In this document: piece after piece, positions 35,532 through 43,279 of the stretch
How positions within the stretch are numbered: position 1 is the stretch's first letter
Layout: each line of letters starts with the position of its first letter
Assembly: GCF_001421665.1 (NCBI RefSeq)
Contig: NZ_LMKV01000023.1
Span: 251,879-315,878 of the forward strand
Length of the DNA: 64,000 nucleotides
From: Sphingobium sp. Leaf26
GTDB taxonomy: Bacteria > Pseudomonadota > Alphaproteobacteria > Sphingomonadales > Sphingomonadaceae
Direction of reading: 5' to 3'
Position numbers and translations under genes: made by a program
The notes under the pieces: model-generated
What the model saw: only the letters and a program-made list of their open reading frames with translations
Database searches by the model: none
Told to the model about the DNA's origin: nothing

Positions 35532-35936
35532 TCACCCCTCCCGCACCATCCTCAGCCGATAATCGATCACCGCCCGCCACCCCGCAGGCGGCCGGCCATC
35601 ATCACGCGCCACCCGTGACCGGACCAGCCGGGCGGTGACGATCCGCCATCCGTCCTGCACGCCCAGCCCCGCCACCGCCGCATCGACCCGCGCGATCATG
35701 CCGCCCAGCCGCGCCGCCGCCTCGTCACCCACGCGCAAACCCAGGCTCAACCGCACCTCGCGCCCGTCCAGCGCCTTCCCGCCCCAGTCCGCCCCGATGC
35801 AGGCATCGACATAGGCATAGGGCGCGCTCGCCCGCCCCGGTGCCCCGTCATACAGGCCGTTCAGCCCGTCCATCAGCGCCCCGTCCGCCTTCAGGGCCGC
35901 GATCACCGCCGCCCGCGCCGCCAATTCCGCGCTCAT
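35532..35936 (-). CDS. DUF3168 head-tail joining / tail-terminator protein (RcGTA g8-like)
   Basis: A 134-residue protein of the DUF3168 family: MSAELAARAAVIAALKADGAL, YAYVDACIGADWGGKALDGREVRLSLGLRVGD, ARLVRSRVARDDGRP. It is expected to cap the tail tube and join it to the head. Start ATG overlaps the preceding small gene by four bases. Confidence 0.85.
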   Translation of the reverse strand: MSAELAARAAVIAALKADGALMDGLNGLYDGAPGRASAPYAYVDACIGADWGGKALDGREVRLSLGLRVGDEAAARLGGMIARVDAAVAGLGVQDGWRIVTARLVRSRVARDDGRPPAGWRAVIDYRLRMVREG

Positions 35937-36124
35937 AGCCCGCCCCTCCCCACATCCCGCAATGCCAGATTCCGCCACCAGCGCCGCGCCAGCCCCGGCG
36001 CAGACGCGCGCACATCCTCGCCCTCGACCACCGCCGGGACGCCCATATCCGCCAGCCCCGCCACGATCCGCGCCCGCCGCCTCTCGGCTCGCGCCTCCAG
36101 CAGCGCCACCAACTGCGCCCTCAC
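35933..36124 (-). CDS. Small protein between connector and DUF3168 genes
   Basis: A 63-residue, Arg-rich protein beginning with GTG (VRAQLVALLEARAERRRAR) that overlaps the connector stop as GTGA, the same overlapping style as its neighbours; it also overlaps the DUF3168 start. The position is where RcGTA has its g7, but sequence similarity cannot be judged. Product may be an adaptor or minor head protein; function uncertain. Confidence 0.55.
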   Translation of the reverse strand: MRAQLVALLEARAERRRARIVAGLADMGVPAVVEGEDVRASAPGLARRWWRNLALRDVGRGGL

Positions 36125-36663
36125 GCCAGCCGCATCCGCCGGAACGGTCGCCACAGCGCGCTCACCACCGCCGGCGGCGCCGCGCTTTCCGTCCCCCGCG
36201 CCGCGAAATGCTCCGCCGCCAGCCGCACGATCCCCTGGCGCAGCGGCTCTGGCAGGCCATTCATCTCCGCCGCCAGCCCCGCCTGGTATCGCACCTTCAG
36301 CCGCTCGCCCGCCCGCGCCCGCGTCGATCGCACCCAGCCATCGCCCGCCGCGTCGATGTCGATCGCCCAGCCCTCCACCGGCAACACCTGCGCCACCCCC
36401 TCGGCATCCACCGCCTCGACCCCGTCGATCAGCGCCACCGGCCGCGCTGCCAGCCTTTGCCAGCTACCGTCCGCCGCCACCGTCTCGCCCACCGCGCGCC
36501 GCACCAGCCATTGCCCGGTAAACTGCTCGCACAAAGCCGCCGCACTGCGCAGCAAGCCTGCCAGCACAGCATCCTCGCCCGCCGTCTCGATCCGCAAATA
36601 GGCTTTCAGTTCCGCCAGCGATGCCGCCAGCGCTCCGCTCTCGCTCTCGTCCACCATGATCAT
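36121..36663 (-). CDS. Head-tail connector (phiE125 gp8-like, RcGTA g6-like)
   Basis: A 180-residue head-completion protein with the family features LAELKAYLRIETAGEDAVLAGLLRSAAALCEQFTGQWLVRR, VRYQAGLAAEMNGLPEPLRQGIVRLAAEHFAARG, in line with TIGR02215 proteins. It joins portal to tail. The start shares a base with the preceding stop (TGATG). Neighbours and size fit RcGTA g6. Confidence 0.85.
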   Translation of the reverse strand: MIMVDESESGALAASLAELKAYLRIETAGEDAVLAGLLRSAAALCEQFTGQWLVRRAVGETVAADGSWQRLAARPVALIDGVEAVDAEGVAQVLPVEGWAIDIDAAGDGWVRSTRARAGERLKVRYQAGLAAEMNGLPEPLRQGIVRLAAEHFAARGTESAAPPAVVSALWRPFRRMRLA

Positions 36664-36941
36664 CAGCGCTCCTCCACCCGCATCGTCACCGACCGCTCGT
36701 CCACCTGCCCGTCGGACAGGGTGACGCGATTGGTCAGCCGATAGACGCGCCCGACATGGCCTCCGCTCAGCCGCGCACTGCTGCGCTGCGCCTCGAACGC
36801 GCTCGCCTCGACCACCAGCCCGCCATCCTCCTGCGGGCTGACCGTCCACAGGCTCGCGACCAGATCCTGCCCGGCCAGATAGGCCGACCAGTCGATCGCA
36901 TGGTCCACCCGCGCCTGCGGGTCCTTGACATACAGGCTCAT
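36663..36941 (-). CDS. Phage fibre-tail adaptor-like protein
   Basis: A 92-residue protein with the pattern MSLYVKDPQARVDHAIDWSAYL near the start and LSGGHVGRVYRLTNRVTLSDGQVDERSVTMRV at the end. The pattern (DP-x-A-x-x-D-x-x-x-DWS, then SGG-x-x-G-x-x-Y-x-LTN-x-V-TSDG) matches a small family of tail/fibre adaptor proteins in siphophage-type prophages. It lies directly downstream of the fibre gene and a small ORF, consistent with an adaptor role. Confidence 0.65.
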   Translation of the reverse strand: MSLYVKDPQARVDHAIDWSAYLAGQDLVASLWTVSPQEDGGLVVEASAFEAQRSSARLSGGHVGRVYRLTNRVTLSDGQVDERSVTMRVEER

Positions 36942-37105
36942 CGCACCTTGCTCCCCCCGTTCGCTTCAGGCGCCATCGCCCCGTCCCGCACGCACACCCG
37001 CGCATCCTGCCCCGGCCGCACGCCCCATCCCCATGGCCCGCGCCACAGGCCCGCCAGCCGCACCATACCCAGCGCCACCGCGCCGATCGCCTCACCCGCC
37101 AGCAT
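36938..37105 (-). CDS. Small hypothetical protein between fibre and adaptor genes
   Basis: A 55-residue product (MLAGEAIGAVALGMVRLAGL and a Trp/Gly-rich middle) whose stop overlaps the next start as ATGA and whose start overlaps the fibre stop by 14 bases. The N-terminal half is hydrophobic and could span the membrane, resembling a short holin-like or phage hypothetical, but there is no motif. Support comes from overlap and frame only. Confidence 0.45.
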   Translation of the reverse strand: MLAGEAIGAVALGMVRLAGLWRGPWGWGVRPGQDARVCVRDGAMAPEANGGSKVR

Positions 37106-38543
37106 GGCCGCCTCCCGCTTCCAGCAGCGCAAGTCGCGCTTCCAGCCGGGCGACAGCGCGCCGCTGCCACGCCGCCTCCAGCGCGAAACATTCGTCATAG
37201 CGCAGCCCCCACCGGTCGCCCGCCGCCCGCGCCGGCCGCAGCAATGCGCCATCCTCCGCCCGCTGCTCGGCTTGCGCGTCCCAGCTATCATGGCAGATCA
37301 GCCCCCATCGGACCGCCGCGCCCGCGCCCAGTCGCTGGTCGATCGCATCGCGCACCTGCTGCGCCACCAGCCCCATGTGCCAGCGCGCATCCTCGCCCTT
37401 CTCCGCCACCGCCGCGCCAAAGCGATAGCGCTGCCATTGCACCGCCCCCCAGGCGTCGATCAGCGCCGCGTCCGGTGGGCCGATGTCGCATTTGCTGCGC
37501 GCATCCGATGTGTTGATCGTGCCGCTGCCGGCATAGACGGTGGACCAGCGATAGGCCGCCGCACCCAGCGCATAGCCATTGTCGGCCGTCGGTTGCACCG
37601 CGCCGTAACATTCGGTCAGCCCATATTGCCACGCCATGAAGGTGGAAATGCTGGCCGATCCGTCGCGACAGCCCGACAGCGATATCTTCGTCTGCTTGTT
37701 GTTCGCGCCGGGCGTCGCGGATGTCAGCGTCGTGCGCATCCGCGACAATTCGGCAAAGCTGCCCGCCACCTGGCCGTAACAGGCCATGTCGGCGACCACC
37801 GCGCCGCTTTCCAGGTCGGCCGGGCTACCCTGCGTCCCCTGCGCCCGTTGCAGCCGCAGCGTCGCGCTGCTGCCGCCATGGGCCAGCGCGCGCAGCGACG
37901 CGCCGATGCCGTCGCCCCGCGCGGCGATGATCGCCGTCCCTTCGGTGCGATAGGCGGTGATCGTTTCGGCCGCGATCGGGGTGAAGGCGCTGCCCGGCGC
38001 ATTGACGCTCAATGTCCCGCCGACGATCTGCGCCTCGCCGCTATTGGCCACCGCTCCCACATAGGCACGCGCGCCGCCGCCATCGGCGCGGGTCAGCAAT
38101 CCGCGCCCATATCCGGTCGTCGCCAGCGCCGCGATCGCGCCCAGTTCGCCGCTCGCCGCCTGCTTGCCCGCCAGCGCCGTCGCCAGCCCGTCGATCGCCC
38201 CGATGCCATGGCCATGCGTCTCGACCCGCGCGACCCAGTCGGCATGCAGCGCCAGCCCGACATGCTTCTCGCCCGCCGCGAAATCCACCGCATCCCCGCC
38301 CGCCGACGACGCATGGGGCGTCCGCACCAGCCGCCCGCCCTCATCGATCATCCCGTGCCCCGCTTCCCACTGCCCCGGATCGGCCACGCCCTGAATGACA
38401 TAGGGGAAGGTCGCGCCGGCACTCAGCGCCCCGGCAAAGCCGCGATAGCCCGGCAATGCCCCGCCCAGCACCAACGGCCCCGCCCCCGCATCGACACAGA
38501 CCTCCCGCACAAGGTCCGCCACCGCCCAATCCGTAATCCCCAC
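37092..38543 (-). CDS. Tail fibre/spike with C-terminal peptidase S74 chaperone domain
   Basis: A 483-residue fibre. The N-terminus GITDWAVADLVREVCVDAGAGPLVLGGALPGYRGF and DAVDFAAGEKHVGLALHADWVARV is a sphingomonad tail-fibre attachment domain. The last about 140 residues are a peptidase S74 intramolecular chaperone: TINTSDARSKCDIG with the nucleophilic serine near residue 346, and WHMGLVAQQVRDAI; it self-cleaves after trimer folding. Start GTG at 38543 preceded by GAGGGGG. It is unusual for a fibre gene to sit between capsid and connector genes. Confidence 0.82.
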   Translation of the reverse strand: MGITDWAVADLVREVCVDAGAGPLVLGGALPGYRGFAGALSAGATFPYVIQGVADPGQWEAGHGMIDEGGRLVRTPHASSAGGDAVDFAAGEKHVGLALHADWVARVETHGHGIGAIDGLATALAGKQAASGELGAIAALATTGYGRGLLTRADGGGARAYVGAVANSGEAQIVGGTLSVNAPGSAFTPIAAETITAYRTEGTAIIAARGDGIGASLRALAHGGSSATLRLQRAQGTQGSPADLESGAVVADMACYGQVAGSFAELSRMRTTLTSATPGANNKQTKISLSGCRDGSASISTFMAWQYGLTECYGAVQPTADNGYALGAAAYRWSTVYAGSGTINTSDARSKCDIGPPDAALIDAWGAVQWQRYRFGAAVAEKGEDARWHMGLVAQQVRDAIDQRLGAGAAVRWGLICHDSWDAQAEQRAEDGALLRPARAAGDRWGLRYDECFALEAAWQRRAVARLEARLALLEAGGGHAGG

Positions 38544-38561
38544 AGCCACCCCCTCGAAAAC

Positions 38562-38592
38562 AAAAAAAGGGGGAGGCCCAAAAGCCTCCCCC
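38562..38592 (-). terminator. Terminator behind the capsid gene
   Basis: GGGGGAGGC / GCCTCCCCC stem with a 6-base loop; on the minus strand followed by seven T. It lies 94 bp after the capsid stop and just in front of the fibre gene. Confidence 0.88.
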
Positions 38593-38685
38593 AAAATCAT
38601 CTCCCCATGGGGGAGAAGGATACGAAGCCTTGCCAGCTTGCTGGCTAGGCGCAGTTGGATGAGGGGGTAGCGCGCCCCCTCATCC

Positions 38686-39813
38686 TCAGGACGCCGCGAA
38701 CTTCATCAGCTTGATCGCGTCCGAATTCGCCACCGCGCCGCCGATCCGCTTGACGGCATAGAAATGCACGAACGGCTTGTTGCTGAACGGATCGCGCAGG
38801 ATGCTCGTCTCGCTGCGTTCGGCGATGACATAGCCGGCCTGGAAATTGCCGAAGGCGATCGACAGGCTGTTGGCCGCGATGTCCGGCATGTCCTCGGCCT
38901 CCACCACCGGATAGCCCAGCAGCGTCGCGGCCTGTCCGCCGGTCAGCCCCGGCTGCCAGATGAAGGCGCCGTCGGTCGTCTTCATCTTGCGGACCGCCGC
39001 CAGCGTGGCGCTATTCATGACGAAGCTCGCCCCCTGCCGGTATGGCGCGCGCAGGCTCTGGACCAGGTCGATGAGCTTGTCCTGCGGGTTGGACGCCGCA
39101 AAACCGCCCGCCGCACCCGCCGCCACATATTGCAGCGAACCGAACGCCCTGACGCTGTCCGCCTCGTTGGTGGTCGTATAGGTCAGGAAGCCCTTGGGCT
39201 TGTTCGTCCCATTGCCATTGACGAAGGCCGCACCCTCCGCGACCGCAAACTCGCGGGCGATCTCGCTCGCCAGCCAGCCCTCGACATCGAACTGCGCGTC
39301 ATCCAGCATCGCCTGGCTCGCCGCCGGATTGGCGAACAATTCGCCCGACGGCGGCGCGATCTCGTTGAAGCTCGGCGTCCCCGTCTCGGCCCGCGCCCCG
39401 GTTTCGCTCGCCCATCCCGACACGATGCCGCCGGACGTCACCAGCTTGCGATACCCCGCCGTGCCGGTGCGCACGACATTGGCGATCGAGCGGATCGGCG
39501 AAATCGCCTTCAGCGTCGATCCGATGAGTTGGTCGATCTCGCGCGGCACCGCATAGCCGCCCGCCGCGCCGGAAGCCCCCGAAAAGCTCTTCAACTCCAC
39601 GCCCGCCTCATGCCCCTGCCGCAGGTACCGATCGACAAAAACCGCCCGCGCCGGATCGACGCTGCCACCCTTCACCCCATCCAGCGCCGGTCGCTGTGCG
39701 GCAAGCAAAGCGCCTTTCAACGCCGCGACCTCGCTCTCCAATCCCTCGATCCGCTCCCCCTGCAACACCGCATCGAAGCTGGCTTCCAATGTGTCCATCA
39801 CCTGATCCGTCAT
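38686..39813 (-). CDS. Major capsid protein, HK97 fold (RcGTA g5-like)
   Basis: A 375-residue HK97-type capsid protein. An N-terminal coiled coil (QVMDTLEASFDAVLQGERIEGLESEVAALKGALL) is a scaffold-like delta domain, then GASGAAGGYAVPREIDQLIGSTLKAISPIRSIANVV at the start of the mature shell, FVNGNGTNKPKGFLTY and YPVVEAEDMPDIA later. Processing by the prohead protease would remove about 80-100 residues. Start ATG of MTDQVMDTL has GGAG seven bases upstream. It is framed by terminator-like hairpins on both sides. Confidence 0.94.
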   Translation of the reverse strand: MTDQVMDTLEASFDAVLQGERIEGLESEVAALKGALLAAQRPALDGVKGGSVDPARAVFVDRYLRQGHEAGVELKSFSGASGAAGGYAVPREIDQLIGSTLKAISPIRSIANVVRTGTAGYRKLVTSGGIVSGWASETGARAETGTPSFNEIAPPSGELFANPAASQAMLDDAQFDVEGWLASEIAREFAVAEGAAFVNGNGTNKPKGFLTYTTTNEADSVRAFGSLQYVAAGAAGGFAASNPQDKLIDLVQSLRAPYRQGASFVMNSATLAAVRKMKTTDGAFIWQPGLTGGQAATLLGYPVVEAEDMPDIAANSLSIAFGNFQAGYVIAERSETSILRDPFSNKPFVHFYAVKRIGGAVANSDAIKLMKFAAS

Positions 39814-39825
39814 GCCCGTCTCCAC

Positions 39826-39885
39826 AAAAAAGGGCGGCCCAAATGGACCGCCATACGAAAAAGGCGGCCCCGGATGGGACCGCCT
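39826..39885 (-). terminator. Two tandem terminator-like hairpins in front of the capsid gene
   Basis: Hairpin 1 at 39858-39885 (AGGCGGCCC with GGGACCGCCT) and hairpin 2 at 39826-39852 (GGCGGCC with GGACCGCC) are near copies; each is followed on the minus strand by 5-6 T. They lie after the DUF2335 stop and directly before the capsid ribosome-binding site. Confidence 0.8.
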
Positions 39886-39918
39886 TTGAACTCAGTTAAA
39901 TAATTCAGATTTTCATGC

Positions 39919-40425
39919 TCAGCGCTTTCGTTTTACCGGCAACTTTTTGGATGTCGGCAAAGGTTTCTCGACTGGCTCAACATCAATTTTGATCTGAGTA
40001 TAGCGTAAAAATGCTACCACTATCGCACCTACAGCGCCGATCACAGCAGCTGTAATCGGTTCACCAACAAATGCGCAATATGCGACCAATGAGCAAAGAA
40101 GGATAAGAGCGAAAATCGCTCCGAATTGCGCAACATAGCGGATACCATATTCATGAAATATGATCTTGTTTTCGCTGCCATGCCGATGGTCTTGCTCTTT
40201 TTCAGCCATCTTTAAAATTCGCTCAGCTGCTCCAGCATGGACTGCCTCATATTGAGCGTAGGTTTCTGGAGCAGGCAACGGGCCGCTGTGTACACGCCGC
40301 ACCATCGTCGCGACAATTTGAACACCCAGATCTTTTTTGTCAGGCCTGAACAGGGGTTCGAGCGCCTCAACAGTGAGCCGCTCGTCCTCTTCTTCAATTT
40401 CCATTTTCACCGGAGGCTTAGTCAC
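39919..40425 (-). CDS. DUF2335 membrane protein (moron-like)
   Basis: A 168-residue protein. It has a charged N-terminal region with HSGPLPAPETYAQYEAVHAGAAERILKMAEKEQDHRHGSEN, the DUF2335 signature, then two membrane segments (about residues 100-122 and 125-142) and a basic tail KKLPVKRKR. DUF2335 is found in phages and bacterial accessory DNA; a role in exclusion of other phages has been suggested for similar two-TM phage proteins but is not shown here. Base composition is clearly more AT-rich than the surrounding structural genes, so it is a late arrival. Confidence 0.82.
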   Translation of the reverse strand: MTKPPVKMEIEEEDERLTVEALEPLFRPDKKDLGVQIVATMVRRVHSGPLPAPETYAQYEAVHAGAAERILKMAEKEQDHRHGSENKIIFHEYGIRYVAQFGAIFALILLCSLVAYCAFVGEPITAAVIGAVGAIVVAFLRYTQIKIDVEPVEKPLPTSKKLPVKRKR

Positions 40426-40627
40426 GATTTTCGTATTGCTTCATGGCTTTACGAAAATCGGCGCCGACAGCTTTCCAATCGCCTTCTATAGAACCAGATT
40501 GGAACCGAGGTGATTTCGGGAAAAGAGTAAAGCTAAACGATCCTTGCAGAATGTCATGCCTTAGCTTAGCCCGCTTTTTCAGCTTGGCTCTTTGGCCTTC
40601 AAGGAGGCTACGATCATGATAGGTCAT
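40418..40627 (-). CDS. Small partner protein of DUF2335
   Basis: A 69-residue basic protein: MTYHDRSLLEGQRAKLKKRAKLRHDILQGSF, then FTLFPKSPRFQSGSIEGDWKAVGADFRKAMKQYENRD. Its stop overlaps the DUF2335 start by 8 bases. A strong AGGAAGGAGA sequence lies at the right distance only from the ATG at 40627. Similar small proteins ending in a GDWKAVG-type motif sit next to DUF2335 elsewhere in alphaproteobacteria, as far as I recall. Function unknown. Confidence 0.7.
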   Translation of the reverse strand: MTYHDRSLLEGQRAKLKKRAKLRHDILQGSFSFTLFPKSPRFQSGSIEGDWKAVGADFRKAMKQYENRD

Positions 40628-40768
40628 GTTCATTCTCCTTCCTAGCGCACGCTGCAAATGGGGCATACATGGATAACTGTCAATGATTGACATCCTATTA
40701 TAACTTGCTTGCCGGCGATTCGCTGCCAAAATCATGCAGCCTGCAAGGTATAAGCAGACCGATTCTAC

Positions 40769-41176
40769 TCACCCCTCCACCGCCACCACCCGCGCCAGAT
40801 CCTGCATCGGATGCGTCACCAGGCTGACCTCCACCAGTTCCAGCCGCAGCAAATCCCTCGGCCTTGCCCCGCGCGCCGCCTTCACCCGGTATCCGAACGA
40901 CAACCCGTCCAACTCCCCCCGCGCCAAGGCCGCCGCCGCCTCGCGTCCCGCTGCCGTGCGCCGCGACACCCGGCCGATCACGCGCAGCCCGCGCCGGTCT
41001 TCCAGCGCCTTCTCCACCACGCCGATCACCTGCCCCGGCCCATGCTGCCACAGCAGCGGCACGCCCGCCGGGTCGATCGCGCCAAAGGCGCCCGCCCGCA
41101 CCACGTCCCCGCCCCGGTCGACCCGGTCGAATATCGCCGCATAGCCGGCAAAGCGCACATCGCCTTCCATCCTCAC
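40769..41176 (-). CDS. HK97-family prohead protease (RcGTA g4-like)
   Basis: A 135-residue capsid-maturation protease. Family motifs: RFAGYAAIFDRVDRGGDVVRAGAFGA, VPLLWQHGPGQVIGVVEKALEDRRGLRVIGRV, and GELDGLSFGYRVKAARGARPRDLLRLELVEVSLVTHPM with the expected His/Ser catalytic residues. The GTG at 41176 overlaps the upstream stop (GTGA); an ATG two codons later with a nearby GGGG sequence is the alternative start. Confidence 0.9.
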   Translation of the reverse strand: MRMEGDVRFAGYAAIFDRVDRGGDVVRAGAFGAIDPAGVPLLWQHGPGQVIGVVEKALEDRRGLRVIGRVSRRTAAGREAAAALARGELDGLSFGYRVKAARGARPRDLLRLELVEVSLVTHPMQDLARVVAVEG

Positions 41177-41481
41177 CCCCGTACGAGGCCGACCAGCCCC
41201 ACCTTCACCGCAATCCCCAGCAGGATCATCGCCATCGCGATCCGCACGATCCAGCCGATCACCGCGCCGCGCGCCGCCTTCTTCGCGTCGCGCCAGGCGG
41301 ACAGCAATTCGCGCAATTCCCGCATGTCGCCCTCGGCCCGCCGATCCGCCAGCCCCAGACGCGCCAGCGCCCGCCCCGCGCCCAGATCGCTCGCCTCCTC
41401 GATCAGCGCGCGGACGGTCACGATGTCCATCGGCCGTCCCTCCGCCTGCGCCACCAGCCGCGCCAGCATCTCCTCTTTCAT
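41173..41481 (-). CDS. DUF6127-like membrane protein between portal and protease
   Basis: A 102-residue protein beginning MKEEMLARLVAQAEGRPMDIVTVRALIEEASDLGAGRALARLGLAD, with a single hydrophobic segment at the C-terminus (AVIGWIVRIAMAMILLGIAVKVGL). This layout fits DUF6127 proteins found between portal and protease in sphingomonad GTA-like clusters. RcGTA has the small gene g3.5 at the same place. Its role is unknown. It overlaps the protease start (GTGA). Confidence 0.7.
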   Translation of the reverse strand: MKEEMLARLVAQAEGRPMDIVTVRALIEEASDLGAGRALARLGLADRRAEGDMRELRELLSAWRDAKKAARGAVIGWIVRIAMAMILLGIAVKVGLVGLVRG

Positions 41482-41600
41482 GTCACGCTCTCCCAAAAGC
41501 CGCCAAAAGCGGCACCCGCCCCTCTTTCTTCTCCGCGCCTTCCGCGCCTCTGCGCGAACCCATCTTTTCTAAAGGCGCGCACATCCCTATCTGCGCCCGC

Positions 41601-41780
41601 ATGAAACGCGCCCCTCGCAAAGTCCTGATCATCCTCGCGCTGGTCATCCTCGCCGCCCTCGCCTGGCATTTCGGCCTGTTCCGGGCGGGCGACTGCATGG
41701 TGCAGGGCGGTAGCTGGAACTGGGACAATGGCTTTTGCCGCCTCGATTCCCTGCCCGCCCGCGCACCTGACGCGCCCTGA
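41601..41780 (+). CDS. Small single-span membrane protein with a C-x3-GGxW-x6-C motif (1)
   Basis: A 59-residue protein beginning MKRAPRKVLIILALVILAALAWHFGLF, one hydrophobic segment, and a periplasmic-type tail CMVQGGSWNWDNGFC with the pattern C-x3-GG-x-W-x6-C. It is on the strand opposite to the phage cluster and directly followed by a second protein of the same layout. The tail could form a disulfide in the periplasm. Not recognised as a named family. Confidence 0.72.
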   Translation: MKRAPRKVLIILALVILAALAWHFGLFRAGDCMVQGGSWNWDNGFCRLDSLPARAPDAP

Positions 41781-41797
41781 ACGGCGCGCTGCCAGTC

Positions 41798-41938
41798 ATG
41801 AAACGCCTTCTATTCACCACCATGCTGGTCGCGACCGCCATCGCCGTGTCCCTGTGGAACAGCGACTGGCTGGCGCAGGATCATTGCCTCGACAGCGGTG
41901 GTCGCTGGTCCGCCGCAAAGGCCGCCTGCGACCATTAG
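41798..41938 (+). CDS. Small single-span membrane protein with a C-x3-GGxW-x6-C motif (2)
   Basis: A 46-residue protein beginning MKRLLFTTMLVATAIAVSLW, then SDWLAQDHC and the tail CLDSGGRWSAAKAAC, again C-x3-GG-x-W-x6-C with the same spacing as in the gene upstream (17 bp between the two). They look like a tandem duplication. The TAG stop is part of the dispersed family-1 repeat that follows. Confidence 0.72.
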   Translation: MKRLLFTTMLVATAIAVSLWNSDWLAQDHCLDSGGRWSAAKAACDH

Positions 41939-42040
41939 AGCGCGCTGCGTTGAATCCGACGCAGGTCGCGCGCTCTAGGTTTTTGTTTTCGCATCATTTT
42001 AAGCGAAAAACCGGTGCCCACTTTTTCGCACGATGCTCTA
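41936..42040. repeat. Palindromic intergenic repeat, family 1, copy B
   Basis: About 105 bp matching 8169-8275: TAGAGCGCGCTGCGTT at one end, CACGATGCTCTA at the other, two hairpins (GAGCGCG/CGCGCTC and TTTTCGC/GCGAAAA). The left end supplies the TAG stop of the plus-strand membrane protein; the right end supplies the TAG stop of the portal gene on the minus strand. Confidence 0.8.
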
Positions 42041-43171
42041 GGCGATACCCAGCATCGCCCTCTTCTCCTCCGCGCTCAGGAAATCCGCCGCCGCGACCCG
42101 CTCCCACAGCGCCGCGCGCTCGTCCGACAATGCCGGCACCGCGTCCAAATCTGCCTCGATCACCAGCCCCGGCCACCAGTCGTCCAGCCCCTGGGCCAGC
42201 GCCCCGCAGATCTTGGCGACCAGCGGCAGGATCGTCTGCCGCCACAGCGCCTTGTTCGCCTCGCGATAATTGGCATAGCTATTGTCGCCCGGCAGCCCCA
42301 TCAGCATCGGCGGCACCCCGAACGCCAACGCAATCTCCCGCGCCGCCGCGCTTTTCAGCCCCACAAAATCCATCTCCGCCGGCGTCAGGCTCATCGCCTT
42401 CCAGCTCAGGCCACCCTCCAGCAGCATCGGCCGCCCCGCATTGGCCGCCCCGGCAAAGGCCAGTTCCATCTCCCGCTTGACCCGCTCGAACTGGTCGGGC
42501 GACAGCACCGATCCGTCGCCCGGATCATAGACCATCGCCCCGGAAGGCCGGGCCGCATTGTCCAGCAACGCCTTGTTCCACACGCTCGCCGCATTGTGGA
42601 TCGCCACCGCGCCCGCCGCCGCACCGATACAGCCCAGCCCATAATGATCGTCCAGCGGATGCAGCGCCTTGATATGCAGCACGCCCGTCCGCCCCGCGCC
42701 ATCCTGCGGCGACAGGCGCGTCACGCTCTCCCCCACCCGATAGAGATACGCCGCCGGCCACCCCCGCGCATCGGCCTCCACGCTCACCCGCTCAGGGCGC
42801 AACGCGAACAGCTCCGCCGGCTTCCCCTGCGTCCCGGCGATCACCTGCACATAGGCATTGCCGTGCAGCAGCAGATGGCAGGCCAAAGTCTCCACCAGCC
42901 CCTGCCCGGCCGAAGCCCGCCCGACCAGCGCGGCCACCGTCGCCACCGCCGCATCCTCAACGCCCCGCACCTTGATCGCGCAGGCCCCCGCCCCTTCGGA
43001 CACCAGCCGCATCGCCCGCTGCGCCACCGCATTGCCCATCACGCCGGCGCGCAACTGCGCCTCATAACTGGCCGGCCACTCCCCCAGCGCCACGGCGCCC
43101 GATCCCCACGCCCGCGCCAACACCGGCCGCGCATCGTTCGATGCGGCCGCTTTCGTTCCGAACCATTTCAT
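42038..43171 (-). CDS. Phage portal protein, HK97 family (RcGTA g3-like)
   Basis: A 377-residue portal subunit forming the ring at one capsid vertex. Family stretches: MKWFGTKAAAS start, NAVAQRAMRLVSEGAGACAIKVRG, HGNAYVQVIAG, DDHYGLGCIGAAAGAVAIHNAA, ARPSGAMVYDPGDGSVLSPDQ and AFGVPPMLMGLPGDNSYANYREANKALWRQTILPL. Upstream lies a terminator and a glycine-zipper protein gene, so the portal appears to start a separate transcript from the terminase. The stop codon lies in the dispersed repeat. Confidence 0.94.
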   Translation of the reverse strand: MKWFGTKAAASNDARPVLARAWGSGAVALGEWPASYEAQLRAGVMGNAVAQRAMRLVSEGAGACAIKVRGVEDAAVATVAALVGRASAGQGLVETLACHLLLHGNAYVQVIAGTQGKPAELFALRPERVSVEADARGWPAAYLYRVGESVTRLSPQDGAGRTGVLHIKALHPLDDHYGLGCIGAAAGAVAIHNAASVWNKALLDNAARPSGAMVYDPGDGSVLSPDQFERVKREMELAFAGAANAGRPMLLEGGLSWKAMSLTPAEMDFVGLKSAAAREIALAFGVPPMLMGLPGDNSYANYREANKALWRQTILPLVAKICGALAQGLDDWWPGLVIEADLDAVPALSDERAALWERVAAADFLSAEEKRAMLGIA

Positions 43172-43191
43172 ATGAGCACCCCCCAAAACGC

Positions 43192-43220
43192 AAAAACCCT
43201 CTCCCCGGCAAGGGAGAGGG
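43192..43220 (-). terminator. Terminator upstream of the portal gene
   Basis: CCCTCTCCC/GGGAGAGGG stem; on the minus strand followed by five T. Probably ends the glycine-zipper protein transcript. Confidence 0.75.
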
Positions 43221-43279
43221 TCCGTGAAAATCAGCAGCGCCAGCCGCTGACCCAAAACCGGAGAGGGGGCGTCCCCCCC

